44,953 nucleotides of DNA, from the NCBI GenBank assembly GCA_945862415.1, contig CAMAYP010000006.1:1-44953 (forward strand), written 5' to 3'. Shown here piece by piece: positions 7,141-16,011 of the stretch. The position numbers and the translations under genes are program-made. Within the stretch, counting starts at the first letter, position 1; every line of letters starts with the position of its first letter. This stretch comes from Chryseobacterium gleum (GTDB taxonomy: Bacteria; Bacteroidota; Bacteroidia; Flavobacteriales_D; Sanyastnellaceae). Under the pieces are notes generated by a model. The model saw nothing but the letters and a program-made list of their open reading frames with translations, did no database searches and had not been told where the DNA came from.

Positions 7141-8148
7141 CTATTGCTTGAGCGCTGCCTTGAGAGTCGTCAGGTTCAGCTTGTGCTGATCCATTCGTCG
7201 ATGCGTGCCTTGCTTCGAATGATGGCGGGCCAGGTATTCTTGCTCCGATTGGCCGGGTGTAGGCACCAGCAATGCTTGCACTTCAAGGTTGTGCAAATCC
7301 ATGAGCGTGCTATACCCCGACCGGCATACCATGAGTTGAGCACCTTTGAGGGCAGTTGCCAGCTCAGAGTCGGGGAGGTCGTTCACAATGTGGACCATAC
7401 CGTTTTGCTCCTGAACGGGCTCTTCAGGCTTGCCGAGCACCAAAAGGGCAGGACATTCAAGTTGAGGTAACACGTTTCGAAGCTGATTTTCAAAACGAGT
7501 GCGCGTGGGCTCCGGTCCTGAAACGATGGCCACTACGCGATACGGTTTTTCGTCGGTATTGCTGGTTGCATGAAAACGGGAAAGTGGACCGATGAATAAG
7601 GCCTTCTTGTCCCACATCCCGCCGTGCGAGAGCAATCCGCTCAGGTTCGTTTCGCTTTGATAATCGGGCACCCAAAGTGCTCTGAATCGCTTGAGATAGG
7701 TATTCAGCCATTTCCCTACAAACCATCGAAACGGCCCTGGCACTCGAAGGTACAATTGATGAGTAATGAGTGTACAAGGCACACGGTCGTGATAAAGCCC
7801 ATACCGATTGTCGCTGCATACTTGATGGATGTTCTTCTCTTCAACGATGCGTTCCAACCACCGATGTTCGGCACGCACAACCCTACGCAATCTCAACAGT
7901 TGCTTTACCAGATGAGGAGTAATTGGGCCGTGTGTTGGATACGTAACGGCGTAGTCGGGAATGTCGGTGAGCAACTCCAGTTGCGGATAACGCGCCTTGA
8001 GCCAAGCTGCGCTTCTTCCGTTCGATGCAAGCACCACTTCGTGACCGGCTGCGAGCCAACGGTCAATAAGTGGTGCACACCGCGTTGCGTGTCCAAGTCC
8101 CCAATCGAGTGGGGCAACAAGAATCCGATGTGATGATTGCGACTGCAT
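7141..8148 (-). CDS. Glycosyltransferase, GT-B fold
   Basis: About 335 residues. The protein opens with HRILVAPLDWGLGHATRC, a GT-B style N-terminal nucleotide-sugar transferase motif, and has a C-terminal segment with LMVCRSGYSTLMDL and ALLVPTPGQSEQEYLA, like MurG-type UDP-sugar binding regions. It probably transfers a sugar from a nucleotide donor to an envelope acceptor; donor and acceptor are unknown. The ATG at 8148 is chosen: a longer frame starts at 8265 but would overlap the divergent tadA start and lacks homologous sequence. No membrane segment is evident. Confidence 0.8.
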   Translation of the reverse strand: MQSQSSHRILVAPLDWGLGHATRCAPLIDRWLAAGHEVVLASNGRSAAWLKARYPQLELLTDIPDYAVTYPTHGPITPHLVKQLLRLRRVVRAEHRWLERIVEEKNIHQVCSDNRYGLYHDRVPCTLITHQLYLRVPGPFRWFVGKWLNTYLKRFRALWVPDYQSETNLSGLLSHGGMWDKKALFIGPLSRFHATSNTDEKPYRVVAIVSGPEPTRTRFENQLRNVLPQLECPALLVLGKPEEPVQEQNGMVHIVNDLPDSELATALKGAQLMVCRSGYSTLMDLHNLEVQALLVPTPGQSEQEYLARHHSKQGTHRRMDQHKLNLTTLKAALKQ

Positions 8149-8203
8149 TGCACTAAAAAAGCGGTGCAAAGTACACGTATCTTGCTCACCAAATTGAGAT
8201 GTT

Positions 8204-8674
8204 GTGGAAGAAATTACCCCCGAGATTGATGAGAAATACATGCGCATGGCGATGCGAGAAGCCATGAACGCTTACGATGCCGACGAAGTGCCCATAGGGT
8301 GCGTCATTGTGTGCAAAGGCCAGATTATAGCAAGGGGATATAACCTTACGGAGCGGCTGCACGACTTTACGGCGCATGCGGAAATGCAAGCTTACACATC
8401 GGCTTCGGAGTTTCTAAATGGAAAGTCGCTGCACGAATGCACCTTGTATGTAACACTCGAACCTTGCGTGATGTGTGCGGGTGCAGCCTACAACACACGC
8501 ATCGGACGCATTGTTTTTGGTGCATACGATGAGAAGCGTGGTTTCAGCAAGTTTGGAGGCCATGCCGACAATGGTCAGGGCATAGTCCATCCACGTAGCG
8601 AAGTAGTAGGTGGTGTGCTGGCCGACGAATGCGCCGCACTGCTGACTAACTTCTTTCGAGACAAGCGCGACTGA
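8204..8674 (+). CDS. tadA: tRNA adenosine(34) deaminase TadA-like nucleoside deaminase
   Basis: The 156-residue protein has the zinc-dependent deaminase signature: HAE at residues 58-60 and PCVMC at 87-91, with His and both Cys as zinc ligands and Glu as the proton shuttle. It should convert A34 to inosine in tRNA-Arg(ACG). Guanine deaminase-like relatives exist, so substrate assignment is probable rather than certain. The frame opens with GTG at 8204; an ATG at 8240 (MRMAMREA) is the alternative. The GTG start gives a leader comparable to that of E. coli TadA. It is divergent from the glycosyltransferase gene. Confidence 0.85.
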   Translation: MEEITPEIDEKYMRMAMREAMNAYDADEVPIGCVIVCKGQIIARGYNLTERLHDFTAHAEMQAYTSASEFLNGKSLHECTLYVTLEPCVMCAGAAYNTRIGRIVFGAYDEKRGFSKFGGHADNGQGIVHPRSEVVGGVLADECAALLTNFFRDKRD

Positions 8675-8686
8675 CAAAGTTTTGCA

Positions 8687-8717
8687 TTTGGTTTTCATCT
8701 TGAATGAATTACCTTCG
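8687..8717 (+). promoter_or_regulatory. Bacteroidota-type promoter for mgtE
   Basis: TTTG (8687-8690), a 19-bp spacer and TACCTTCG (8710-8717) match the Bacteroidota sigma-A pattern TTTG/TAnnTTTG with one change in the -7 box. It lies directly after tadA and 42 bp before the mgtE ATG. Confidence 0.55.
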
Positions 8718-8759
8718 CGCTGCTAAAAACAAGTACCGTCCCTCAATGAACCCTCGATT

Positions 8760-10136
8760 ATGCAATTCTCACTATCTAAAGAGCTACTTTCTGAGCTCCG
8801 CGAGTGGATTGCGGACGGAAAAGACACAGCAATAGCCCAAGCTACTATCGATGCGCACGCGGCCGACATTGCCGAGTTGCTCAACGAACTCAAACGCGAC
8901 GAAGCCGTATACGTTTACCGTTTGCTCGATGAAGAGAAGGCCGCCGACGTCATGCTCGAGCTCGATGAGGACTTGCGCGAGAAGTTACTTTCTAGCCTCA
9001 CGAGTCGTGAAATTGCTGAGGAGCTTATCGAGAACATCGACTCCGACGATGCCGCCGACGTTATCGCCGAGCTTCCCGAGCAAAAGCAGGAGGAAGTAAT
9101 AGCCCTTCTTGGAGACGAGGAACAGGCTAGCGACATCATCGACCTGATGACCTACGCCGAAGGAACGGCAGGCGCCATCATGGGAACGGAATTGATCCGT
9201 GTAAATCAGAACTGGACGGTTACGCAAGCCATTCGTGAAATGCGCATGCAAGCCGAAGACCTCGATAACATCTACACCATTTATGTAGTCGACGATGAAG
9301 AGGTGATTCTGGGCACGTTGAGCGTGAAGTACATGCTTTTTAATTTATCGAGCTTACGCACGACCATCAAAGACCTCTACAAGCAAACCAAGGTAAGAAC
9401 CGTTCAGGTGGATGCCCCGCTCGAAGAGGTAGCCAAGGTGATGGAGAAATATGACTTAGTGGTATTGCCCGTTGTGAACGAGCATAACGTGCTATTGGGG
9501 CGTATTACCATCGATGACGTGGTAGACATCATTAAAGAAGAGGCCGACAAAGACTACCAGATGGCGAGTGGTATCTCGGAAGACGTTGAGCACAGCGACA
9601 GTGTGCGCACGTTAACCCGTGCACGATTGCCATGGTTGCTCATCGGCATGGCCGGGGGAATGATAAGCGCGAACATCATCGGTGTGTTCGATATCAGCGA
9701 AAACCCGGGAATGGCTGTCTTCATGCCCCTCATCGCGGCAATGGGAGGCAACGTTGGAGTTCAATCGGCTGCACTTGTAGTGAAGGCACTGGCCAACCAA
9801 AGTGCGCTCGATGAAAACTTGGGGCAGAAATTATGGAAGGAACTCCGAGTAGGCCTCATCAACGGATTTGTTTGCTCTGCGATTATTCTGGCGGTGAGCT
9901 TGCTCTTTCACATGGATCTTACCTTGTGCATCACCGCTAGCATTGCACTCTTTTTTGTAATCCTGTTTGCCAGTTTCTTTGGCACTTGGATACCGATGAC
10001 GTTGAATCGATTTAAGATTGACCCCGCCTTAGCAACAGGTCCGTTCGTTACAACGCTCAACGACATTTTCGGTCTCATTATTTATTTCTCCATCGGGCAT
10101 CAAGTCATGGAGAGGCTCGGGCATTTGACGTTCTGA
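8760..10136 (+). CDS. mgtE: Magnesium transporter MgtE
   Basis: The 458-residue protein has the full MgtE layout: an acidic helical N domain (about 30-130, with repeated DAADVIAELPEQKQEEV-type helices), two CBS domains (about 135-260, with VVLPVVNEHNVLLGRITID) and a C-terminal membrane domain of about five helices from residue 285. The membrane part contains MAVFMPLIAAMGGNVGVQ, the Mg2+ pore region. MgtE is a homodimeric inner-membrane Mg2+ channel whose cytosolic domains close it when Mg2+ is high. It appears monocistronic, with its own promoter after tadA. Confidence 0.96.
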   Translation: MQFSLSKELLSELREWIADGKDTAIAQATIDAHAADIAELLNELKRDEAVYVYRLLDEEKAADVMLELDEDLREKLLSSLTSREIAEELIENIDSDDAADVIAELPEQKQEEVIALLGDEEQASDIIDLMTYAEGTAGAIMGTELIRVNQNWTVTQAIREMRMQAEDLDNIYTIYVVDDEEVILGTLSVKYMLFNLSSLRTTIKDLYKQTKVRTVQVDAPLEEVAKVMEKYDLVVLPVVNEHNVLLGRITIDDVVDIIKEEADKDYQMASGISEDVEHSDSVRTLTRARLPWLLIGMAGGMISANIIGVFDISENPGMAVFMPLIAAMGGNVGVQSAALVVKALANQSALDENLGQKLWKELRVGLINGFVCSAIILAVSLLFHMDLTLCITASIALFFVILFASFFGTWIPMTLNRFKIDPALATGPFVTTLNDIFGLIIYFSIGHQVMERLGHLTF

Positions 10137-10188
10137 GCAAGACTGCATTCCCAAAAAGTACTATTCCGTTCAATCAGACGACGGCCGA

Positions 10189-10221
10189 TTGTATTCGATT
10201 CAACCTCTTCAAGTACATTCG
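10189..10221 (+). promoter_or_regulatory. Bacteroidota-type promoter for the P5C dehydrogenase gene
   Basis: TTG (10189-10191), a 22-bp spacer and TACATTCG (10214-10221), 17 bp before the ATG. The same TTG-N22-TACATT(T/C)G layout precedes rpsO and cmk. Confidence 0.55.
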
Positions 10222-10237
10222 CACCAAATTATTTTGT

Positions 10238-11866
10238 ATGCCAAAAGGAGTATTCCAAGTACCTGTGCCCGTCAACGAACCCGTGCGCAGCTATGCCGTC
10301 GGAACGGCCGATCGCGAGAATTTGTTGAATCAATACCGTGCTATGTACAACCAGGCTCCCATTGATGTGCCTATGTACATCGGTTCGGAATTGGTGCGCA
10401 CATCCGACAAGCGCACCATGTCGCCGCCACACGACCATAAGAAAGTACTTGGCCACTTCAATTGGGGCACAAAAGCGCACGTGTCGCAAGCCATTGATGC
10501 TGCTCTGGCAGCAAAAGGCCGTTGGTCGGCCATGGCATGGGAGCAACGCGCTGCCATTTTCTTGCGCGCTGCCGATTTACTCGCAGGTCCATACCGCATG
10601 CGCATGAATTCAGCAACCATGCTGGCTCAAAGCAAGAATGCGTTTCAGGCGGAAATTGATGCAGCCTGTGAGCTCATCGATTTCTTGCGTTTCAATGTAG
10701 CCTTTATGCAACAGATTTACCGCGACCAGCCGGGCAATCAACCCGGTGTTTGGAATCGCTTGGAGTATCGCCCGCTCGAGGGATTTGTATTTGCCATTAC
10801 ACCATTCAACTTCACGGCTATTGCAGCCAACCTGCCCGCCAGTGCCGCGCTGATGGGCAACACCGTTGTTTGGAAACCATCGGACACACAAGTCTACAGT
10901 GCGCATGTCATTATGGAACTTTTCCGTGAGGCAGGTTTGCCTGACGGCGTTATCAATATGATTACTGTAGAAGGCAAGGACGCCGGTGATGTGATTTTCA
11001 GTCACCCCGATTTCGCAGGACTTCATTTCACGGGATCCACGGGAGTGTTCAAACACTTGTGGAAGGAAATCGGGACCAACATCGAGAAGTATAAGACCTA
11101 CCCGCGCATAGTAGGGGAGACGGGAGGGAAAGACTTTGTCATAGCACATCCTTCGGCCAATCCGAACGAAGTTGCTACAGCACTCACTCGCGGCGCATTC
11201 GAGTTTCAAGGACAAAAGTGCAGCGCCGCAAGCCGTGGTTACATTGCCAAGTCGCTGTGGCCTGCAGTGAAAGAGCGTTTGATTCTAGATGGTGCAACCA
11301 TGAAAATGGGAACACCCGAAGATTTCGGCAACTTCGTCAATGCCGTAATCGACCAGCGCGCATTCGACAAAATCAAAGGATACATTGAGTATATCAAATC
11401 GCAGCCCGACGTTGAGATTATCACCGGCGGCAATTGCGACGACAGCGTGGGCTACTTCGTTGAGCCTACCATTGCTGTTACTACTAACCCGAAGTTCCGC
11501 ACCATGTGTGAGGAAATCTTCGGTCCGGTGCTTACCCTATATGTGTATGACGACGCGCAGTGGGCTGAGACCTTGCATTTGATCAACGATACGAGTGAGT
11601 ATGCGCTCACGGGAGCCATCCTATCGCACGACCGCTATGCCATAGAGCAGGCAACGCGTGTATTGGAAGGCGCATGCGGTAACCTCTACATCAACGACAA
11701 ACCAACCGGAGCCGTAGTAGGCCAGCAGCCCTTCGGCGGCGCACGCGCGAGCGGTACCAACGACAAGGCCGGCAGCTACCTCAACTTGTTGCGCTGGGTT
11801 TCACCGCGCACGATTAAGGAAACGTTTGTATCGCCGGTGGATTATCGGTATCCGTTCCTGGGTTAG
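10238..11866 (+). CDS. pruA: L-glutamate gamma-semialdehyde (1-pyrroline-5-carboxylate) dehydrogenase
   Basis: A 542-residue aldehyde dehydrogenase. The catalytic Glu motif GETGGKDFVI lies near residue 293 and the nucleophile Cys in GQKCSAASR near 326; FAITPFNFTAIAANLPASAA and FTGSTGVFK mark the NAD-binding region. Length and the C-terminal QQPFGGARASGTNDKAG agree with the stand-alone P5CDH type, which oxidises glutamate semialdehyde to glutamate in proline catabolism. No proline dehydrogenase (PutA/PRODH) gene is in the window, so the first step must be elsewhere. It has its own promoter-like sequence and no recognisable terminator; iterated GACTGG sequence follows the stop. Confidence 0.93.
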   Translation: MPKGVFQVPVPVNEPVRSYAVGTADRENLLNQYRAMYNQAPIDVPMYIGSELVRTSDKRTMSPPHDHKKVLGHFNWGTKAHVSQAIDAALAAKGRWSAMAWEQRAAIFLRAADLLAGPYRMRMNSATMLAQSKNAFQAEIDAACELIDFLRFNVAFMQQIYRDQPGNQPGVWNRLEYRPLEGFVFAITPFNFTAIAANLPASAALMGNTVVWKPSDTQVYSAHVIMELFREAGLPDGVINMITVEGKDAGDVIFSHPDFAGLHFTGSTGVFKHLWKEIGTNIEKYKTYPRIVGETGGKDFVIAHPSANPNEVATALTRGAFEFQGQKCSAASRGYIAKSLWPAVKERLILDGATMKMGTPEDFGNFVNAVIDQRAFDKIKGYIEYIKSQPDVEIITGGNCDDSVGYFVEPTIAVTTNPKFRTMCEEIFGPVLTLYVYDDAQWAETLHLINDTSEYALTGAILSHDRYAIEQATRVLEGACGNLYINDKPTGAVVGQQPFGGARASGTNDKAGSYLNLLRWVSPRTIKETFVSPVDYRYPFLG

Positions 11867-11899
11867 GGACTGGGGACTGGTTACTAGATACTGATGAGT
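11866..11899. repeat. GACTGG / TACTAGATACT iterated motif
   Basis: AGGGACTGGGGACTGG is followed by TTACTAGATACTGATGAG, directly after the dehydrogenase stop codon. It is the clearest copy of the GACTGG motif also seen at 3504 and 5953. Confidence 0.55.
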
Positions 11900-11935
11900 G
11901 GATGCTGAGCACTGGAGAAAGTTCGAATATCGCGA

Positions 11936-12058
11936 GGGATTAGCGGAGCGTAACCTTGGCGTAAAAGAATCGTGGTTTAAAACCAATTCAAACGTCTTGC
12001 ATATTGGCAAATGCCAACTAAAACTTCGGCACGGGTTACGCCTCGCTAAACCCGCGCC
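11936..12058. repeat. Inverted repeat pair and hairpins upstream of an orphan small gene
   Basis: A 20-bp sequence at 11936-11955 (GGGATTAGCGGAGCGTAACC) recurs inverted, with small changes, at 12033-12053. The right copy is itself part of a hairpin whose stem pairs GGCACGGGTT (12028-12037) with AACCCGCGCC (12049-12058). Between them is a short palindrome TTGGCAAATGCCAA (12004-12017). The block occupies most of the 211-bp gap before the small membrane protein gene. It resembles a cassette boundary, but classical attC consensus boxes are not present. Confidence 0.6.
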
Positions 12059-12077
12059 ATTGGGTAGATGTAATTAA

Positions 12078-12350
12078 ATGAACGAAGACGATTTTATGCT
12101 GCTTTTTTGCTACCTGATTTTCGGATTGACACTTGGTTTTTTGACAGTCAGGAGTAAAAACCGACTAAAAACCCTGACTATAAATTTGATAGTGTCGGGA
12201 CTGTATAGCGCACTTTTCCTTTACAACTTGACATTCAACAGCTCAGGAGGTTCGGGACTTGTATGGCTCATGTCTTTGCTGTTTTTCATTGGAGTGCATT
12301 GGATCATAAATTTGATAGGGGTAGTCTTAACTTTTTTCAAAAGACAATGA
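12078..12350 (+). CDS. Small membrane protein of unknown function
   Basis: A 90-residue protein I do not recognise. Three hydrophobic helices are predicted by eye: about 7-25, 34-52 and 62-86, separated by a basic loop (RSKNRLKT) and a Gly/Ser loop. By the positive-inside rule the first loop is probably cytoplasmic. Its codons are AT-richer than those of the flanking genes. It stands alone between the dehydrogenase and the SGNH hydrolase, preceded by an inverted-repeat block and followed by a CCCACGATT hairpin and a palindromic hexamer repeat; this setting suggests a recently gained gene. No function can be assigned. Confidence 0.65.
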   Translation: MNEDDFMLLFCYLIFGLTLGFLTVRSKNRLKTLTINLIVSGLYSALFLYNLTFNSSGGSGLVWLMSLLFFIGVHWIINLIGVVLTFFKRQ

Positions 12351-12360
12351 AAACAATAAG

Positions 12361-12410
12361 ACCTGTCCCTCTCACCGTCATCTGTAATCCGTCATCTTTT
12401 ATCTCGCATC
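12361..12410. repeat. Degenerate CCGTCATC / TAATCC iterated sequence
   Basis: Repeated ACCGTCATC, AATCCGTCATC and ATCTCGCATCC units follow the small membrane protein gene. A similar string (ATCATCCGTCATCACC) occurs at 21302-21317, before uvrA's 3' end. Confidence 0.4.
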
Positions 12411-12430
12411 CCCACGATTGAAATCGTGGG
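12411..12430. repeat. REP-like perfect hairpin
   Basis: CCCACGATT (12411-12419) and AATCGTGGG (12422-12430) form a perfect 9-bp stem with a 2-nt loop, followed by CTTGGCAACCCAACCC. Such short GC-capped palindromes are typical of REP-type intergenic elements. No T-run follows on either strand, so it is not a classical terminator. Confidence 0.65.
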
Positions 12431-12493
12431 CTTGGCAACCCAACCCTCTGCAAAATGAACCTGCTTGACTGAACTCTGCACGCAGTCTCCACT

Positions 12494-12579
12494 AAGCGCC
12501 ATCCATTCATTCTCATTTTGTTTGTGTTTCTCATACTAAAAAATTCCAGAAAGAGAATCAGAATCAGAAAGACAATGAG
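12494..12579. repeat. Palindromic hexamer-arm repeat, copy G (inverted orientation)
   Basis: Read on the minus strand it has the same order as the other copies: core TTCTGGAATTTTTTAGTA, units AGTATG, AGAAAC, ACAAAC, AAAATG and AGAATG, and a tail ATGGATGGCGCTT. It lies between two convergent genes, 18 bp from the SGNH hydrolase stop. Confidence 0.82.
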
Positions 12580-12597
12580 TACAGCCACCAATCGTCC

Positions 12598-14028
12598 TCA
12601 GTCCCCATTTCCCGCACCCCACGCATCATATTCATCCAATATCGCCTTGGCAAGAAGCTCCGCCATTTTGCGCGCGCCGGCAGGAGTGAAGTGCGTGTAG
12701 TCGGGTCCGGCGTATTGCGGATTGTGATTGACCCAGGCGATCATTGAATTGCGTCCGCCCATGACAGAGAACATATCCCAAAAGGCACAGCCTTCGGCAA
12801 ATGCGGCTTCCTTCATGCCTTGGTTCAACTCTTCCAAGTAGGGCCACGTTTGCATTACACCGTTCACACTGGTGCTCATGTCGGATGGACCGATTACGAT
12901 AACGGCGGCACCCGGATGCATCGACTTGAAGCGTTGGATGTGCGTGCGGAAGTATGCTCCGTGCTTGCGAGCCGACTCGCGACCGCTGAGGTAGGGCACA
13001 CTGTTGCCTCCAAACTGAAGTATGAAAAGTCCTGCTTGCAACTCTTTGAACGCTGGTTGCATCGAGCCGGAATTGACACGAAAAAATGCACTTCCGTCGT
13101 TGCCGCGCAATGCGATGTTGCTCATGCCGACACCGCTCATACTATTGAGACTGATACCATAGATATCGGGGCTCGAAACAGCTTCAAACACAAAGCGAAT
13201 GCGATTCGTTTGCGGTACGGTAAAGCTTCGTGATGCAATCGAGGAGGTAACAGGCAGTGTCTCGGTGGCTACCGGCACATCGTCGGCCAAGACTGTAAGC
13301 TGACACGGATGATTGCTGTTGCCAAAAAACAAAACCGCTTCCTGAAACTGCTTGCAACGGGAGGTAGCCATGGAAGACGGACGGAATTCGATGTAGGCTT
13401 CGGTTACTCCCGAACTATCGGCTGCAGCCTTCACGGGAGTGAAGCGCGTGAAAGCGCACATGGGACCGTAGTTCTGATGCCCGCATTTGCCGTTGTCGTA
13501 GCCATACGAAGTGTAGCGTTTCCAGTTACTGCTTTGAGTGAGTATAACAGAACTGGGCGGTGCAACCGGCAACGGACAAATAAGCCCGCAGCCCGAACCA
13601 CCAAAGCGCGATTGCAGTTTGTCGCGCACGATGTTGGTCATGCGATCGCCTTCAATCTGTGAGTCGCCGTAATGAAACACATGCACTTTTCTTCCATTGG
13701 AGGCGTTGCTCAACGCTTCAAAAAAAGGGAAGAAGGAAGCGGAGTTCGCTTCGGCAAATTGAAGCGATGCGATTGTTTCGGTTCGTTGAATGGAACGTGA
13801 GGTATCGGCAGTTGCTGTTGCCGTCGAATCGAACATGGCCAAATGCGCATCGATGTCTGTCACCGCAGGAATAGCCGCTGAATCGGGTTGCTCGTTCCAA
13901 CTCTTAAATCGAAACGTGTAGCCCGCTACTTGCAAGCCATCCGTTGGAAATACCATTGCAATAGCCCCGCATACCACGGCCACTGCAATGAGAAAAAGCA
14001 AAGTCTGTTGCGGACGAATAACCTTCAT
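12598..14028 (-). CDS. SGNH/GDSL-type hydrolase, membrane-anchored
   Basis: About 476 residues with an N-terminal hydrophobic anchor (about 10-28), so the bulk should be periplasmic. Block I is HYGDSQIEGDR (nucleophile Ser123), a Gly/Asn block is LQFGGNSVPYL, and the catalytic Asp/His pair is in GPDYTHFTPAG near residue 446. The insert between blocks (about 200-330) looks like a beta-sandwich. Relatives act as esterases on O-acetylated glycans or peptidoglycan. I use the ATG at 14028; a TTG two codons earlier is less likely. It follows the OmpA-family gene by 36 bp on the same strand, suggesting co-transcription and an envelope role. Confidence 0.85.
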   Translation of the reverse strand: MKVIRPQQTLLFLIAVAVVCGAIAMVFPTDGLQVAGYTFRFKSWNEQPDSAAIPAVTDIDAHLAMFDSTATATADTSRSIQRTETIASLQFAEANSASFFPFFEALSNASNGRKVHVFHYGDSQIEGDRMTNIVRDKLQSRFGGSGCGLICPLPVAPPSSVILTQSSNWKRYTSYGYDNGKCGHQNYGPMCAFTRFTPVKAAADSSGVTEAYIEFRPSSMATSRCKQFQEAVLFFGNSNHPCQLTVLADDVPVATETLPVTSSIASRSFTVPQTNRIRFVFEAVSSPDIYGISLNSMSGVGMSNIALRGNDGSAFFRVNSGSMQPAFKELQAGLFILQFGGNSVPYLSGRESARKHGAYFRTHIQRFKSMHPGAAVIVIGPSDMSTSVNGVMQTWPYLEELNQGMKEAAFAEGCAFWDMFSVMGGRNSMIAWVNHNPQYAGPDYTHFTPAGARKMAELLAKAILDEYDAWGAGNGD

Positions 14029-14064
14029 GGGCAATGAATCTCCAGGGCGCGAAGTAACGCTTAA

Positions 14065-16011
14065 TTATTCAATGACCTTGAATTCGGTGCGTCTGTTTTT
14101 TGCTCTGCCTGCGTCGGTATCGTTGGTAGCAATCGGCATCGTTTCACCATAGCCTTTGGCCGTGAGTCGGGTAGTGGCTATTCCTTTTTTGATGAGGTAG
14201 TCGACCACACTTTGCGCACGGTTATTCGACAAGGTAAGGTTGGCTTCGTCGGAACCAACATTGTCGGTGTGTCCGCCAATTTCAATCTTCTTTTCCGGAT
14301 TCCCTTTGAGAAGCGACACCAATCGATCGAGCTCAATCATCGACTCCGGCTTCAGTTCCCATTTGTTGGTTTCAAAGAACACGTTATTGAGAACTATGCT
14401 TGCGCCCGGGCGAAGCTTCTGCAGTTGCACATCCAATCGATACGGATCGTAACCGCTGAAATTTTTCAACGAGAAGTTTTCGGAATGGAAGAGGTAACCT
14501 TCCTTGCTAACATTAAGCGCATAGTCTTTACCTGCAGGCAGGCAAAGCAGATAGTCGCCCGTTCCCTTGTTGCTGTATGCTTCGGTTACGGTTTTGCCGG
14601 TTTCCAAATCGATGAGCTCAAGGCGTGCCTCGAGTTTTTTATAGCTCAGTTTATCGCTAATGATACCAGCAACGTATGTAACGAGTGAAGGCTGCACACG
14701 TTGTGGAAGGTTGAACTGATACAGATCGAGACCACCCTGACCACCAAAACGATCGCTGGCAAACAGGGCTATTTGTCCGCGGGCGGTAACTTGAATCGAG
14801 TTTTCGTCTTTGTGCGTGTTGATGGGGTAGCCCAGGTTAACAGGAGTATCCCAATCGCCACTGGGCAACAAGCGACTCATGAATATATCGAGTCCACCCA
14901 TGCCTGAGTGACCATTGCTGCTGAAGTAAAGGGTATGACCATCGGGGTGAATCATGACACTCTCTTCTTCGAATACTGTATTGATTCTTCCCGGTACCTT
15001 CACAGGCACGGCCCATTGTCCGTCTTCTCGCAGGTAGCTGTAATAGATGTCTTGCTCTTTGATGCCGGCTGCAGTGCGCTTACCCCGAACGAAGTACAAT
15101 GTGCGACCATTCGCTGCAAAGCTCGGCTGACTTTCCCATGTGTTGCTGTTTACGGTGTTGCCCATGTTTTCGGCGGCAGTCCAACCGGTGGCAGTTCGCA
15201 TGGAGAAGAAGAGGTCGCAGCTGCCCAGTCCCTGGCGTGTGCCGCCCCAAGTGCCATCGGCTGCTTCGCACGCAGTGAAGATGAGCATTTGCCCGTCGGC
15301 GCTGAGTGTAGGAGCTCCTTCGTTTTTGTTGGTGTTGATTTCGAGTACAGGCTTCGCATCGCCCCATTGCTCTCCACCTCGCTTGCTCAAATAAAAGTCT
15401 TCCTGTTTGCGACCTTGTGTTTGCGGATCATCGATGAGCCGCGTAAACAAGAGCGTCTGTTCGTCGGCAGTAATGCAAGGGTAGTACTCGTTGTCTTTGG
15501 TGTTCACGCCAGGACCCAAATTAATGGGCTCAAACGGAACGGGGTGTTGCAGTGCACTCTTCGCGAATATGCAGCTGCTCAGAATAAGCTGTGCGCGCTT
15601 CTCTTGTTTAACATCGTTTTTTGGCAAGGGAATAAATTTCGAAATGGCTTTCTCTGCTTCATCGTAGGTGCCTTGAGCGAAGTAACATTCGGCCAGCATC
15701 ATCCACGCAGCGGGGTAGAAAGTAGGGTCAATCGAGATGGCTTTTTTCAAAGGTTCAATAGACTTTTCTGTTTCTCCTGTTTCGTCGTATAGCTGCGCCA
15801 ACATGAGTTGCGCCTCAATAAATTCGGGTTTTTCCTTTACCAATGTTTCCATGGTAGTAATTGCTTTCTCATAATCGAACGCATCGTAAGCTGTCAAAGC
15901 CTCTTCGAAAGTCTTGATGGCTTTTTTATCCTTGATGGTGTATGTGCGATTGGGCTGAGCAACCAGCTGAAGAGCCGGTAGCAAGAAAAGTAGAAGGAGA
16001 AGTTTTTTCAT
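14065..16011 (-). CDS. PorE-like multidomain OmpA family protein (TPR, PD40 propeller, CRD, OmpA_C)
   Basis: About 648 residues. A signal peptide (MKKLLLLLFLLPALQLVAQ) is followed by TPR repeats (about 35-150), a WD40/PD40-type propeller (about 165-400; repeated LYFSSNGHSGMGGLDIF-like blades), a carboxypeptidase-regulatory-like domain (about 415-500) and a C-terminal OmpA peptidoglycan-binding domain (GGHTDNVGSDEANLTLSNNRA). This order is that of PorE, a type IX secretion component, but Bacteroidota carry several paralogues, so the T9SS role is a hypothesis. No lipobox is seen. The start at 16011 begins the signal peptide; a longer frame to 16080 lacks one. It is followed closely by the SGNH hydrolase gene. 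Confidence 0.9.
   Translation of the reverse strand: MKKLLLLLFLLPALQLVAQPNRTYTIKDKKAIKTFEEALTAYDAFDYEKAITTMETLVKEKPEFIEAQLMLAQLYDETGETEKSIEPLKKAISIDPTFYPAAWMMLAECYFAQGTYDEAEKAISKFIPLPKNDVKQEKRAQLILSSCIFAKSALQHPVPFEPINLGPGVNTKDNEYYPCITADEQTLLFTRLIDDPQTQGRKQEDFYLSKRGGEQWGDAKPVLEINTNKNEGAPTLSADGQMLIFTACEAADGTWGGTRQGLGSCDLFFSMRTATGWTAAENMGNTVNSNTWESQPSFAANGRTLYFVRGKRTAAGIKEQDIYYSYLREDGQWAVPVKVPGRINTVFEEESVMIHPDGHTLYFSSNGHSGMGGLDIFMSRLLPSGDWDTPVNLGYPINTHKDENSIQVTARGQIALFASDRFGGQGGLDLYQFNLPQRVQPSLVTYVAGIISDKLSYKKLEARLELIDLETGKTVTEAYSNKGTGDYLLCLPAGKDYALNVSKEGYLFHSENFSLKNFSGYDPYRLDVQLQKLRPGASIVLNNVFFETNKWELKPESMIELDRLVSLLKGNPEKKIEIGGHTDNVGSDEANLTLSNNRAQSVVDYLIKKGIATTRLTAKGYGETMPIATNDTDAGRAKNRRTEFKVIE

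Noticed and set aside
11936-12058. Integron attC site
   Set aside because: The inverted repeats do not contain the expected RYYYAAC and GTTRRRY boxes and no integrase is in the window.
12411-12430. Terminator for the small membrane protein
   Set aside because: The hairpin is strong but no T-run follows it; better described as a REP-like palindrome.
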